Of a stretch of DNA of 64,000 nt, positions 21,827 through 31,567 are shown in pieces. A model generated the notes under the pieces. It saw nothing but the letters and a program-made list of their open reading frames with translations. It did not search any database and was not told the origin of the DNA. The DNA comes from Sisyra terminalis (lineage: Eukaryota > Arthropoda > Insecta > Neuroptera > Sisyridae). Each line of letters begins with the position of its first letter. Position 1 is the first letter of the stretch. A program made the position numbers and the translations under genes. Location of the stretch: positions 10,992,001 through 11,056,000 of the forward strand of contig OY292276.1 in NCBI GenBank assembly GCA_958496175.1, given 5' to 3'.

Positions 21827-22143
21827 CACGGTACAATTTTTATTAAAATGTATAGATGGCAGCACAATTTGATATCGACCGTGAGACATTCGGACGCTGT
21901 GAAGCAGAGCGTTCCCTTACATCTCGACACCCGCGTTTCCCCATATCGCGACGATGTCCCCACCCACATAGATAAAACTCGTCATTGGCAAGCACGCATT
22001 TGTTTCATCTTATACAATTCAGTGTTATTCCATCTGTTGTGGAAGAACGCTGTATAAAGTATTATCGATAATTATTTACAATAAAGTTTTTATTAATCGA
22101 ATACTTTGTAAAGACCATTTCGTTTAAATTAATTCATTTAACA
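21827..22143 (+). repeat. Candidate solo LTR
   Basis: The stretch begins TGTAACAAAC and ends TTTAACA, so it has the TG...CA outline with short inverted ends. It has a GC-rich upstream half (CATCTCGACACCCGCGTTTC), a TATAAAG at about 22054, and AATAAAG at about 22080 just before a T-rich tail. This is the promoter/polyadenylation layout of an LTR. No 5-bp target duplication is visible and no second copy lies in the window. The frame 21848-22057 inside it is probably fortuitous. Alternatively it is a short transcribed unit. Confidence 0.35.
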
Positions 22144-22864
22144 AACTAAAGTCATTTATTTAGTGTGAAAACAATGTGTATGTGTTGATTGTTTAAATTT
22201 GTTGACAGCCATTTAAAGTTTAAATAACATCTATAAACAAAGCACTTGCCAGTGACTTATCAATATTGTTTTAATAATTTACAAATAAATTCTACAATGT
22301 TTTGGACACATTAAGTAAGTAGAACATTTAATTTTGCTAAATAATGAATATTAATATCAATGATACATTGGGAATGATGTTATGGTTCAGAGTTCTCATT
22401 ATGATGCTGTGTTTAATCTCATTACACGACATAGCAAATGTGTTTATAATTTCAAGAAAATCTCTTTTACAGTTTTCCTAACAATCTTTCCAAACAGTTA
22501 TAACAGAACTAATTGTATTTGCATACGGAAATTGAGTTTAAGGTTTTATTTTGATTTTTGTAAAGCTTCGCCGAAAAAAATAAATTAATGCCAATTTTTT
22601 ATTGCCAAATTAATTGGGGCAATATTAATTAATCATAAAAATCGCAATATTAATTAACTATATTGATGGCATTTTGAAGATAATTACAATTGTGCCAATT
22701 TTATGATTGCATATATATGAGTAGGTACTTAATTTCTGCGACAGCAGTAAAATTTTATCTTAATTGGTCAAGGAAAATTCAATTTCATCTCAAAAGTTAG
22801 TCAAACAAAGTTACGACTTGTAGAAAAATACGAACAATAATCTACCGTATGTGAGTATAAGGCA
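22144..22864. other. Unassigned AT-rich stretch
   Basis: No recognised feature. The frame 22382-22588 has no motif. Confidence 0.45.
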
Positions 22865-23812
22865 TAGACTGGGCCCAAAAAAATCGACTATTTTTTTTTT
22901 TGAAAAGTACATCGAAAATCTGTTTGAACCCTTAATATTAATATTAAGAGATCTATCATCTTTAATTTCGATTTTTTATTTGGGCTTTCATTTTTGCGTC
23001 AATGCTGTCAAACTATCAAGGTAAAAATATTTATCTTTACATGTATTTATTGAAAATTAAATTCCCTACAAAAAATACCTCTTTGAAAATTTTCGCCAGA
23101 TAGGTACACCGTTTCCGACTAATCAAGCTATAAACATGGATATAATTTTTTGATTTATCTTCTTTATTTTGGAATTTTGTAACTAACGAACAAATAAATA
23201 TATAGAAATGAACAATATAGATTCTTGAAGAGAATTTAACGCTCTACAAAAAAGGTCTCTTAACGTTTTTACATAAAATCACTCTTTCAAAATTGGTTCA
23301 ACAACGAAAAAAACCATAATTTTATTTTTCCTTCAACTTTAATTGTGAATAACTTTTGAAAGAGTGATTTTATGTAAAAACGTTAAGAGACCTTTTTTGT
23401 AGAACATCAAATTTTCTTCAAGAATCTAGTTTGTTCATTTCTATATATGTATTTATTCGTTAGTTACAAAATTCCAAAATAAAGAAGATAAATCTCAAAA
23501 TTATATCAATTTTTAAAGGTTGATTATTCGGAAACGGCGAGTCTGGCAAAAATTTTTAAAGATACGTTTTTTGTAGGGAATTTAATTTTTTATAAATATA
23601 TGTGCAGATGAATATTTTACCTTGATAGTTTGACAGCATTAACACAAAAATGAAAGCATAAATAAAAAATCGAAATTAAAGATGACAGACCTCTTAATAT
23701 TAATATTAAGGGCTCAAACCTTCCCGAATTTTTTTTTTTGTCACTTTGAACAATATTTTCGATATAGGTACTTTTCAAAAAAAAAAATAGTAGATTTTTT
23801 TGGCTCAGTTTA
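22865..23812. mobile_element. Family B foldback element, copy 3 (intact, with perfect target duplication)
   Basis: 948 bp, flanked by identical ATAAGGCA octamers at 22857-22864 and 23813-23820. Left end TAGACTGGGCCCAAAAAAAT; read inward from the right, TAAACTGAGCCAAAAAAATC. The two arms of about 450 bp are complementary along almost their whole length, leaving a very small loop near 23335. This is the best-preserved copy and defines the family. The terminus type and 8-bp duplication indicate hAT-mediated insertion. The minus-strand frame at 23617-23823 lies in the arm and recurs in other copies only because the sequence is repeated. Confidence 0.93.
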
Positions 23813-23820
23813 ATAAGGCA

Positions 23821-24669
23821 CATATTGTAATTCCTTTTGTATAAAATAATTGGTAAATATTTAAGTATTAAATATTATTAGCAAGTCCGGGAAGCTATGA
23901 TGAACCCAAGAGGGTAGTTGATCAAAAGGGGAGGTTAACCCCTTATAAAAAAAATATTCCACTTGAAAAATTTCAAGTTTATCTAGAGTTATCCAATGTA
24001 CTATTATCTTTCGGTGTTTCATATATGAGCAAAGGAAGCAATTATCTTTTAATGTTATTTTTGTAGAAAAAAAAAAATTCTCTCCATGCAACTATTAACG
24101 GGAGAGTCACTTGTAAATATATTTAAATATGCATGTAATACATGCATTTTTGTTTGCATGGATTTTCCTATAGGAATTACCCTTAATACCCTTCCCCCCG
24201 CCAGAAGATATTTTCCTATTTTTCACGTTTCTATCCAGTTGCTATCAGAAAATATCGTTCAATTGCTTTTACATCGATAGACGTAGGTACGTCGATAAAT
24301 CGAGTTGACATATTGACGACTCAGCCTTCCTTGATTTTTTTGTTTGTTTTTCAATCTACCCAATGTATGTCATACCAAACGATAGACTATCACCCAAAAA
24401 CCAATGTCCCTTGATTACTTTGATAATATGAAGTTATCATTATCTTTGATCAATGATTCCCAAAGTTTATCAAAGTCAACGATAAACTATTCATTGTATT
24501 CAACTTTCCATGAGGCTTGGTAAATATTCTGTATTAAAAAACCTTTTAAACATGCTTTTAAAATTGTTTTAAACTAATATCAAAACATAATGTTACCATT
24601 AATTTTTAATTTTACTTGGCAAAATGTAAGTAATATTAATTTAAAAATACAAAAAATTAATACAAAATA
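23821..24669. other. Unassigned stretch with one half of a diverged duplication
   Basis: About 24325-24480 resembles 26030-26190 (shared order TTTGTTT..CAA.CTACC.AAT.TATGT.ATAC, then GATAGA.TATC). No gene recognised. Confidence 0.35.
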
Positions 24670-24830
24670 AATTTTTTTCGCTGACTTTGAACAGTTATAC
24701 TGTGCATACAATATATAGGATATATTGCAATCCAATTTATGTAGTATAATTTAATATAATAATATATAAAAATCTTACCATAAACATAAATTTGAACAGA
24801 AGTTTAAACAAAAATATTTGTGACTTATTG

Positions 24831-24874
24831 CCCAGATACGTATTTCGATTGCCAAGTAATCTTCCTCAGTGGTC
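24831..24874 (-). ncRNA. Hammerhead-ribozyme-like motif (family D, left arm)
   Basis: On the minus strand: ACC-A-CTGAGGA, a stem II with loop, CGAAA, then ATACGTAT-C and TGGG. Conserved core residues CUGANGA, GAAA and UH are all present. Stem I is CCA with TGG. Stem III is ATA(CG)TAT, cleaving after C. Stem II is weakened by one mismatch (GATTAC against GCAATC). There is one extra A between the CUGANGA box and stem II. Activity is not shown. Confidence 0.5.
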
Positions 24875-24933
24875 ATCAAGTAGTTTGGATCACTCCGTAA
24901 CTGCTTTGTGATGAATCATCAAACTACTTGATG

Positions 24934-24976
24934 ACCACTGAGGAAGATTGCTTGGCAATTGAAATACGTATCTGGG
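24934..24976 (+). ncRNA. Hammerhead-ribozyme-like motif (family D, right arm)
   Basis: Reads ACCA-CTGAGGA-A-GATTGC-TTG-GCAATT-GAAA-TACGTATC-TGGG. The CUGANGA, GAAA and UH core is intact, with predicted cleavage after C24972. Stem II is 6 bp, closing with a G-T pair in this copy. Stem III is the very short ATA(CG)TAT hairpin typical of minimal type-I hammerheads known from Penelope-like elements. Only 3 bp of stem I are evident. Confidence 0.5.
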
Positions 24977-25109
24977 CAATGCGTCACGAATATTTTTGTT
25001 TGAACTTCTGTTCAAATTTATGTTTATGGTATGATTTTTATGTATTATTATATTAAATCATACTACATAAATTGGACCGCAATATATCCTATATATTGTA
25101 TACACAGTA

Positions 25110-27113
25110 GAGTATAGCCTTTATATATTATAATAATATATCCATATTTTAGTTAAATTGGTCTAATTATTGTTGAGAAAAACATATTTTCTGATTTCTG
25201 ATTTTTTTCGATTTATTCACAAATTAAAATACACAGAAAGCTGAAATTTAGACAATGAACATTTCTTTTTAGTACCAACATACCTTCCTAAAAATTGATC
25301 AAATACCTTTTTGGGTTGATTTTTCATTGTTATCATCCTCTAGCTTTGTCTACTCTTTTCGTTTTAGCCAACGATTTTGAAGTATTAGAAAATTATTTAC
25401 TATATTTTTCTCCAAATTTCTGATATAATTTGGTTAATTGAAAAAATAAAGTTTACCTCAAAAACTTATAATAAATCTATTCACAATGATATGTGTTTTT
25501 AAAAAAAATAAAACTAATTTTCCTCATTTTCCAACGTAGTAAATATTTTTTATATCTTTAAAAAATTACCGTATCTTACTTCAAATTGAAATTATAGTTT
25601 GGTCGTTTGGAAAATACGTTTTTTTTTTTACTTGTATTAAAAGATTCATTATTGTAATAATTAAAGAAAAGCTTAGTTTTTACATACACTAAACACAATT
25701 AACCTCTATTCCATAAAAAAATTGAGAGTATTTTTTTGGGTAGAAAAATGTATTCCGTGGTGGAAAATGTGATAATTTGTGTAAAATTTCATTGTTTTTT
25801 ATGACTACCGCTTTATAATCTGTTTATAACTAGGTTTCAATAAATGGACTGTGACGTCACAGAAGACCTATAAACACTTCCATGGTTTACAGATTGCCAT
25901 TTGATTATTAATATTCAAACTTAATTTTCTGCCAAAATATACATTTTGCAGATCTAAAAATTTGTTTTTCTTCATTTCAATGATGTTCCTCATTGGTTAA
26001 AAAAAATATGCATTTTCATGGCTTCCTAGATCTTTTATTTTTTGTTTCCCAACCTACCTAATATATGTAATACAGTAACACCAACTGATAGATTATCTCC
26101 TAAGTTATCATTAACTTTGGTCCAAAAATTTCATCGATATCCAATGTTATAGGTATAATAACAATGAATAATAGCTCATCATATAAAACTTTTCATATGC
26201 TTAGGTCTTCAATGGTTCTTAATTGTTATTCAATTACAAATCTTTAAAAGGTTTCATTTGAAAAATAGAAAATGTTTGTTGAATTTAGACTTATCGACGC
26301 ATAAGGCAATTAATGTGTATCCATAATTAAATTTTTATCAGAAATAATATTTTTATTGGATTTCACTTGTCAGCATGCAAACATTATTTCTTTCTTGTTT
26401 TTCGTTTGAATATTGCAAAAGCTAACAGTAAATATATTTTTTAAATTTGCTGTATTTATATTTCTTATTATTATTTAAACAGTACAAGAAAAAAAAACAA
26501 AGCCATCAGAATAGGGAAAATTTATACTGCCAAATGAAAATCTTTAACTATTTAGGAGAGTTTTGCTTGTGATTATTTGTGGAAATTGGTCAAACTCATA
26601 AAAATCAGTTCAGAGGGTAGTCGACCAAAGAAAAGGATAATCCTTCATATAATTTTATTCCAAAATACTTTTGTATCACTAAAGTATATACAAAACTAAT
26701 TTTTCAAGTTCGGAAAAAATCATTAGACTTTTAATCAATAGATACGTGTAAGAAAGTAAAATGATTTGAATAACTTTCTGTGTTGGATTCAACTACGTAA
26801 AAAATTAATTCCTATCACGATTTGACTTGAATTTATATTATTTTTAGATATCTTACAATACCTCCGTCCTGCCCATACTATAAATTAATCCGCTATTATT
26901 CCACCTATTTATGTCTACCTGTATATATGCGTGTAATGGACGAGTTAGTACATAATCTGGATATAAAACTCTTACACCGATAAATCTTGTAGTAGAATAA
27001 ATTATGGTATATGTGGAATGGAATTAAATATATTTTTTTTATACTTTTGATGGCTAAAGGATCTATGTGTAGTGAAAGTGAAAAGAGAAATATCAAGATA
27101 AAATATAGCTCTT
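25110..27113. other. Unassigned AT-rich stretch
   Basis: No gene. It contains the second half of the diverged duplication (about 26030-26190). The rest holds only homopolymer runs. Confidence 0.45.
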
Positions 27114-28108
27114 GATATTAATTGCAATTGAAAAGTTTTTTTATAAGTAAAAGTTTGTAAAACTTAGTTTGTTTATTCACGAGGTCCAGAAAAAATTGCA
27201 TAAATTGAGTAAAAAAAAATTGGCTTCTCACTACCCCTTAAGTGTTCCATCTCTTTCTAACGAGAAAACAATATGGCAACTGAAATTGGCGAATATGGCA
27301 ACCAAAAAAAAAAATAGAAAAAAATCTATTTTAACCTTTTTTATAGTCTCAACCTTAAAAAAACCAAGAAAAATCAAAAACAAATGGTATATTCTTATAT
27401 TTGGAAACTTAAAATAAGACCAATAAAAAAAACGTTCGTTGGTCCTGATATTAACTGCAATTGAAAAGTTTTTTTATGAGTAAAAGTTTGTAAAACTTAG
27501 TTTGTTTATTCACTAGGTCCAGAAAAAATTGCATAAATTGAGTAAAAAAAAATTGGCTTCTCACTACCCCTTAAGTGTTCCATCTCTTTCTAACGAGAAA
27601 ACAATATGGCAACTGAAATTGGCGAATATGGCAACCAAAAAAAAAAATAGAAAAAAATCTATTTTAACCTTTTTTATAGTCTCAACCTCAAAAAAACCAA
27701 GAAAAATAAAAAACAAATGGTATATTCTTATATTTGGAAACTTAAAATAAGACCAATATAAAAAAACATTCGTTGGTCTTGATATTAACTGCAATTGAAA
27801 TTTTTTTTTATGAGTAAAAGTTTGTAAAACTTAGTTTGTTTATTCACTAGATCCATAAAAAATTGCATAAATTGAGTAAAAAAATTTGGCTTTTTACTAC
27901 CCCTTAATTGTTCCATCTCTTTCTAACGAGAAAACAATATGGCAACTGAAATTGGCGAATAAGGCAACCAAAAAAAAATTGAAAAAAACTTGCTCTAGCC
28001 TTTTTTATAGTCTCAACCTCAAAAAAACCAAGAAAAATAAAAAAAAAATCGTATATTCTTATACTTGGAAACTTAAAATAAGACCAATAAAAAAAAACGT
28101 TTGCTGGT
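27114..28108 (+). repeat. Tandem repeat, three units of about 333 bp
   Basis: Units start with GATATTAATTGCAATTG or GATATTAACTGCAATTG at 27114, 27447 and 27781. Units 1 and 2 differ at only a few positions; unit 3 is more diverged. Each holds the same short frame (for example 27529-27750, containing KLASHYPLSVPSLSNEKTIW). That frame consists mainly of poly-A-derived Lys, and unit 3 breaks it, so I take it as non-coding. Unit 3 runs into different sequence after CGTTTGCTGGTCAATTG. Confidence 0.93.
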
Positions 28109-29337
28109 CAATTGTGCTGAAACGGAGTTTCGAGAATTCATTAAAACTTTTAATTGAAACAAGTTTTGTAAAAGCAAAGAACAACGGAAGGAAGTAAGCA
28201 TTTTCTTTATGAAACTTAAAACAATTAAAACTTTTCTCCATACCACATTTTCGCTGTTCATCTTTTCAACGTCTTAAAACAAAAAAACAGATGTTAGAAT
28301 GCTCCAAAAAAAAAAAAAAAAAATTAATGATAACATCAACATTGATGCCAGAATTAGAAATTAACTATGTCATATGTTTGCAAATGAAATAACCTTATGT
28401 GTTTCTTCAATTACCTATTTTATTTCGCCCAATTATAAGACCAAGGTTTGATTATTCGAATTTAATTTGGAGTCCACATATTAAGGTCATCAGTTGACTT
28501 TTTTTTCTAGGAATCTATAATTAGGGCTTTTTGGTAAAAGCTTTTTTTGTTGAAAATAAATTTTTTTGGGTTTTCTATATAAACGATTCTTGCGTCAAGG
28601 TTCGAAATATGATGGAAACATTGAACTGAAAACTAAATTAAGGTCAAGTTTGGTCGAATGAATTACACATAGAAATTATAATTTCATAGAAATTAAATAG
28701 ATATATAGGTAACTTTTTAATAAATTCTCTTCTTTATACTGATTGAACTTTCATTCAAATATAATAATCGGTTTGAATTAATGGATTATTGTATGGCTGT
28801 CAATCTTTGATGATCAATGATCGAAGAAAGCTAAAAAGATTAACTAGTTTGAAAAAAAAAAATAGTAATCTCATTAAAATCAAATCAATAAAAATATTCA
28901 TACAATCCTTCCTACTTATGAAGTTATGTTATATACTATTGGGAAATTATTGATTTTCCTTTGAATTTTATACTTTTCACTTGGAAAATTGGAAAACCCG
29001 TTCACGTATTGGCTTAATGATTCTTTTGAGACCTCCAAGCGGGATGGAAGCTTTATGTGTTTTAGTAGGATGGAAATTAATCCTTGGAGTCGTATTAAAG
29101 CTCACAATAAATGTCCACACACCTATAGGTTAATCTTCACGGCCATTACATTTGCGGTGGTTAAAATTAGCTCGAGAAAATTCGTGCGGTAATTAGGCGT
29201 AGCTGATTTCGAATTCAATAAGACTACGTGTAGGAAAAAGCCGGAAAATTTACACAGGAATTATGAAAAGCTCATTAAAATTTTTAAAATGTAATTAGTG
29301 TAAATTAATATTTAACATGTAAGGATTGTCGAAATAG
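28109..29337. other. Unassigned stretch, partly less AT-rich
   Basis: Poly-A at about 28306-28322. Between about 28980 and 29230 the GC is higher and the sequence is non-repetitive (for example GACCTCCAAGCGGGATGGAA). It could be conserved or exonic, but the frame 28989-29192 has no recognised domain. Confidence 0.35.
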
Positions 29338-29545
29338 GATTTTTTCGCTGACTTTGAACAGTTATACTGTGTATACAATATATAGAATATATTGCGGTCC
29401 AATTTATGAAGTATAATTTAATATAATAATATATAAAAACCATACCATAAACATAAATTTGAACAGAAGTTCAAACAAAAATATTTGTGACGTATTGCCC
29501 AGATACGTATTTCGATTGCCAAGCAACTTCCACAGTAGCCATTAA
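29338..29545. mobile_element. Family D, copy 2a: left arm only
   Basis: Starts TTTTTTCGCTGACTTTGAAC as in copy 1 and follows the left arm through CGTATTTCGATTGCCAAGCA. It breaks off after CTTCCACAGTAGCC. The hammerhead box here is CTGTGGA on the minus strand, which loses the invariant A, so it should be inactive. The right-hand continuation is replaced by a family B fragment. Confidence 0.8.
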
Positions 29546-29550
29546 ATATA

Positions 29551-29978
29551 ACAAATATCGAGGTAAAATAATTCATCTGCACATGTATTTATAGAAAATG
29601 AAATTCCCTGCAAAAAACGTTTCTTTGACATTTTTTTCCAGACACGCTGTTTCTGAATAATCAAGTTTAAACATTGATATAATTTTTAGATTTATCTTCT
29701 TTATTTTGGAATTTTGTAACTAACGAACAAATAAATATACGGAAATGAAGAATATAGATTCTTGAAGAGAATTTAATGCTCTACAAAAAAGGTGTCTTAA
29801 CGTTTTTACATAAAATCACTCTTTCAAAATTGGTTCAACAACGAAAAAAATAATAATTTAATTTTTCCCTCAACTTGAATTGTGAATAACTTTTGTAAAA
29901 GTGATTTTATGTAAAAATGTTTAGATACCTTTTTTGTAGAGCATTAAATTCTCTTCAAGAATCTATATTCTTCATTTC
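29551..29978. mobile_element. Family B internal fragment inserted between two family D pieces
   Basis: Matches the arm and loop of family B from CGAGGTAAAATAATTCATCT to AGAATCTATATTCTTCATTT. Both family B termini are missing, so it did not arrive by simple transposition of a complete element. It ends exactly where family D sequence resumes (TGCGGTCCAATTTATGAAGT). A recombination or template-switch junction is a likely explanation. Confidence 0.8.
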
Positions 29979-30082
29979 TGCGGTCCAATTTATGAAGTAT
30001 AATTTAATATAAAAATATTTAAAAATCATACCATAAACATAAATTTGAACAGAAGTTCAAACAAAAATATTTGTGGCGTATT

Positions 30083-30126
30083 GTCCAGATACGTATTTCG
30101 ATTGCCAAGCAATCTTCATCAGTGGT
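30083..30126 (-). ncRNA. Hammerhead-ribozyme-like motif with canonical CUGAUGA box
   Basis: Minus strand: GACCA-CTGATGA-A-GATTGC-TTG-GCAATC-GAAA-TACGTATC-TGGAC. This is the best-preserved motif in the window. The CUGAUGA box is canonical, stem II is a perfect 6 bp, and stem III is ATAC/GTAT with no or minimal loop. U16.1-C17 lies at the predicted cleavage site. Stem I pairs CCA with TGG, plus an outer G-C beyond one mismatch. One extra A before stem II departs from the consensus. Confidence 0.6.
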
Positions 30127-30184
30127 CATCAAGTAGTTTGGTTCACTCCGTAACTACTTTGTGATGATTCCAAACTACTTGAAG

Positions 30185-30227
30185 ACCACTGAGGAAGATT
30201 GCTTGGCAATCGAAATACATATCTGGG
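30185..30227 (+). ncRNA. Hammerhead-ribozyme-like motif (family D copy 2b, plus strand)
   Basis: Reads ACCA-CTGAGGA-A-GATTGC-TTG-GCAATC-GAAA-TACATATC-TGGG. Core residues are intact and stem II is a perfect 6 bp. Stem III is reduced to ATA/TAT with a CA loop. Confidence 0.52.
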
Positions 30228-30360
30228 CAATACGTTACAAATATTTTTGTTTGAACTTCTGTTCAAATTTATGTTTATGGTATGGTTTTTATATATTATT
30301 ATATTAAATTATATTTCATAAATTGACCGCAATATATTCTATATATTGTATATACAGCAT

Positions 30361-31567
30361 TTAAGGGTTGGTAAAATAGAAATATAGGTCCTTTATTTAA
30401 AAAAAATAATTTAAAATAAACTAACCTAAACTTAGATTTTGGATTTCTTGTACTAGTCTTAACGACCTATGAGTTAACGATCTATAGGGATTGTTCTTGA
30501 AATGGACTTAACTCACTTTCAAAATAAACGGCGCATATGTTAGGTCACTATGGTTCAGGGGTGGCCAAAGTACTATGCTTCATGCATTGAACTTGATTAA
30601 TTCCTGAATATAACTAGAAAGTTTATAATACGTATATCTGACCCCTTATTATTAGATAATTTGAAGTTATAAATTTTTGAAAAATTCCATCGATACATTT
30701 GTACCTTCTCGAAAAGGTAAGGAAATACTGTACAGATTTGTGGGAAGTTAGGGAATTTTAAGTGGATGATAAGATTTACAATTATGTTAGTTTGGTGGCT
30801 GTTAAACTTTAAATTAATTGAGGCTATTTGAGGATGTTTAATAAGTTGCCATGACCCAAGATTATCATTCATAAATTTACGAGAAAAAACGTCATTGTTC
30901 CACCCACCTCAATTATGTACGTAATCACGTATATTATGTATGAAATCATTAAATAGTAGGCATTCTTATGCAATTAAAAACTAAGTATTAAATTACATAT
31001 TTAGTTGAGTTATTGATGAATTCCTCTATCTTTTTGGTGTCAAAGTTTGAGAAATATTTAGTCATATTTGCTCAATAGTAATGAATACGGTTCCATACAA
31101 ATCCAGTAGGTTCTTATTTTTCTGCTTACTAAATTTGTAGTTTTAAAATTTCTTTGAAAATTTTAATATTTTGGCATAAAATATCAGCAAAAATTTAGAT
31201 GAAATTATGTCCTTATTTTTCGTGACAGTGCAGTTTATATTGTTGGCATGCTGTTTTATGCAGTAGCTAATCGTTTCATTGATTTCTGCGCTGTTTTGAC
31301 ATATTTTGACATCCATTGACAATTTTCTGGTTGGTTACACGTAACAATGGATTTAGAAAAGAGTTTACTTTATAAATTTTCAATGAGATGAAAACCATGG
31401 GAGTTACTTGACCAATAAGAAATTGGGATTTTGGCGGTGTTTTACTACATTTGTATGCATTGGGGATGACGGGGGAGGATGCACTGTTGGTCATAGAATT
31501 TTTTATATTCATCTCATTCTTTTGAAATTTTTATATGTAGGTAATTTCTATTTTGTTTAGAAACTTT
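30361..31567. other. Mostly unassigned; repeat motif M and a lone hAT terminus
   Basis: Motif M, including AATGGACTTAACTCACTTTC and AAAATAAACGGCGCATA, lies at 30478-30541. A lone CAGGGGTGGCCAAAGT at 30555 resembles the left end of the hAT MITE at 20918, but no right end was found. No gene. Confidence 0.45.

Larger units (their letters stand above)
24670..25109. mobile_element. Family D palindromic element, copy 1, with paired hammerhead-like motifs
   Basis: Near-complete palindrome (24698-25109) with arms of about 200 bp. The outer ends are TACTGTGCATACAATATATA and its complement near 25109; the centre is near 24903. About 28 bases upstream of the left arm (CGCTGACTTTGAACAG) are shared with copy 2, so the repeat unit extends further left. 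No coding capacity. Each arm carries a hammerhead-like motif (24831-24874 minus, 24934-24976 plus) pointing outward. Further copies lie at 29338-30360 and 39240-39552. The class is uncertain: the hammerhead suggests an RNA-mobilised element, while the inverted arms suggest a MITE-like history. Confidence 0.8.
29979..30360. mobile_element. Family D, copy 2b: nearly complete palindrome
   Basis: Starts within the left arm at GCGGTCCAATTTATGAAGTA and continues through the centre and the whole right arm to ATATATTGTATATACAG near 30360. Both hammerhead-like motifs are present (30083-30126 minus, 30185-30227 plus). It differs from copy 1 by scattered substitutions. Confidence 0.82.

Noticed and set aside
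27169..27750. Two similar small proteins in tandem
   Set aside because: They are the same frame in tandem repeat units; much of it is poly-A-derived Lys, and unit 3 does not keep it.
27114..28108. CRISPR-like array
   Set aside because: Three long repeats without spacers in AT-rich eukaryotic DNA; no short regularly spaced repeats and no cas-like genes anywhere in the window.
29352..29545. Hammerhead ribozyme in family D copy 2a
   Set aside because: The box reads CTGTGGA, losing the invariant A, and the element is cut off right after it.
30555..30570. Complete hAT MITE starting CAGGGGTGGCCAAAG
   Set aside because: Only one terminus was found; no right end or 8-bp duplication within several hundred bases.
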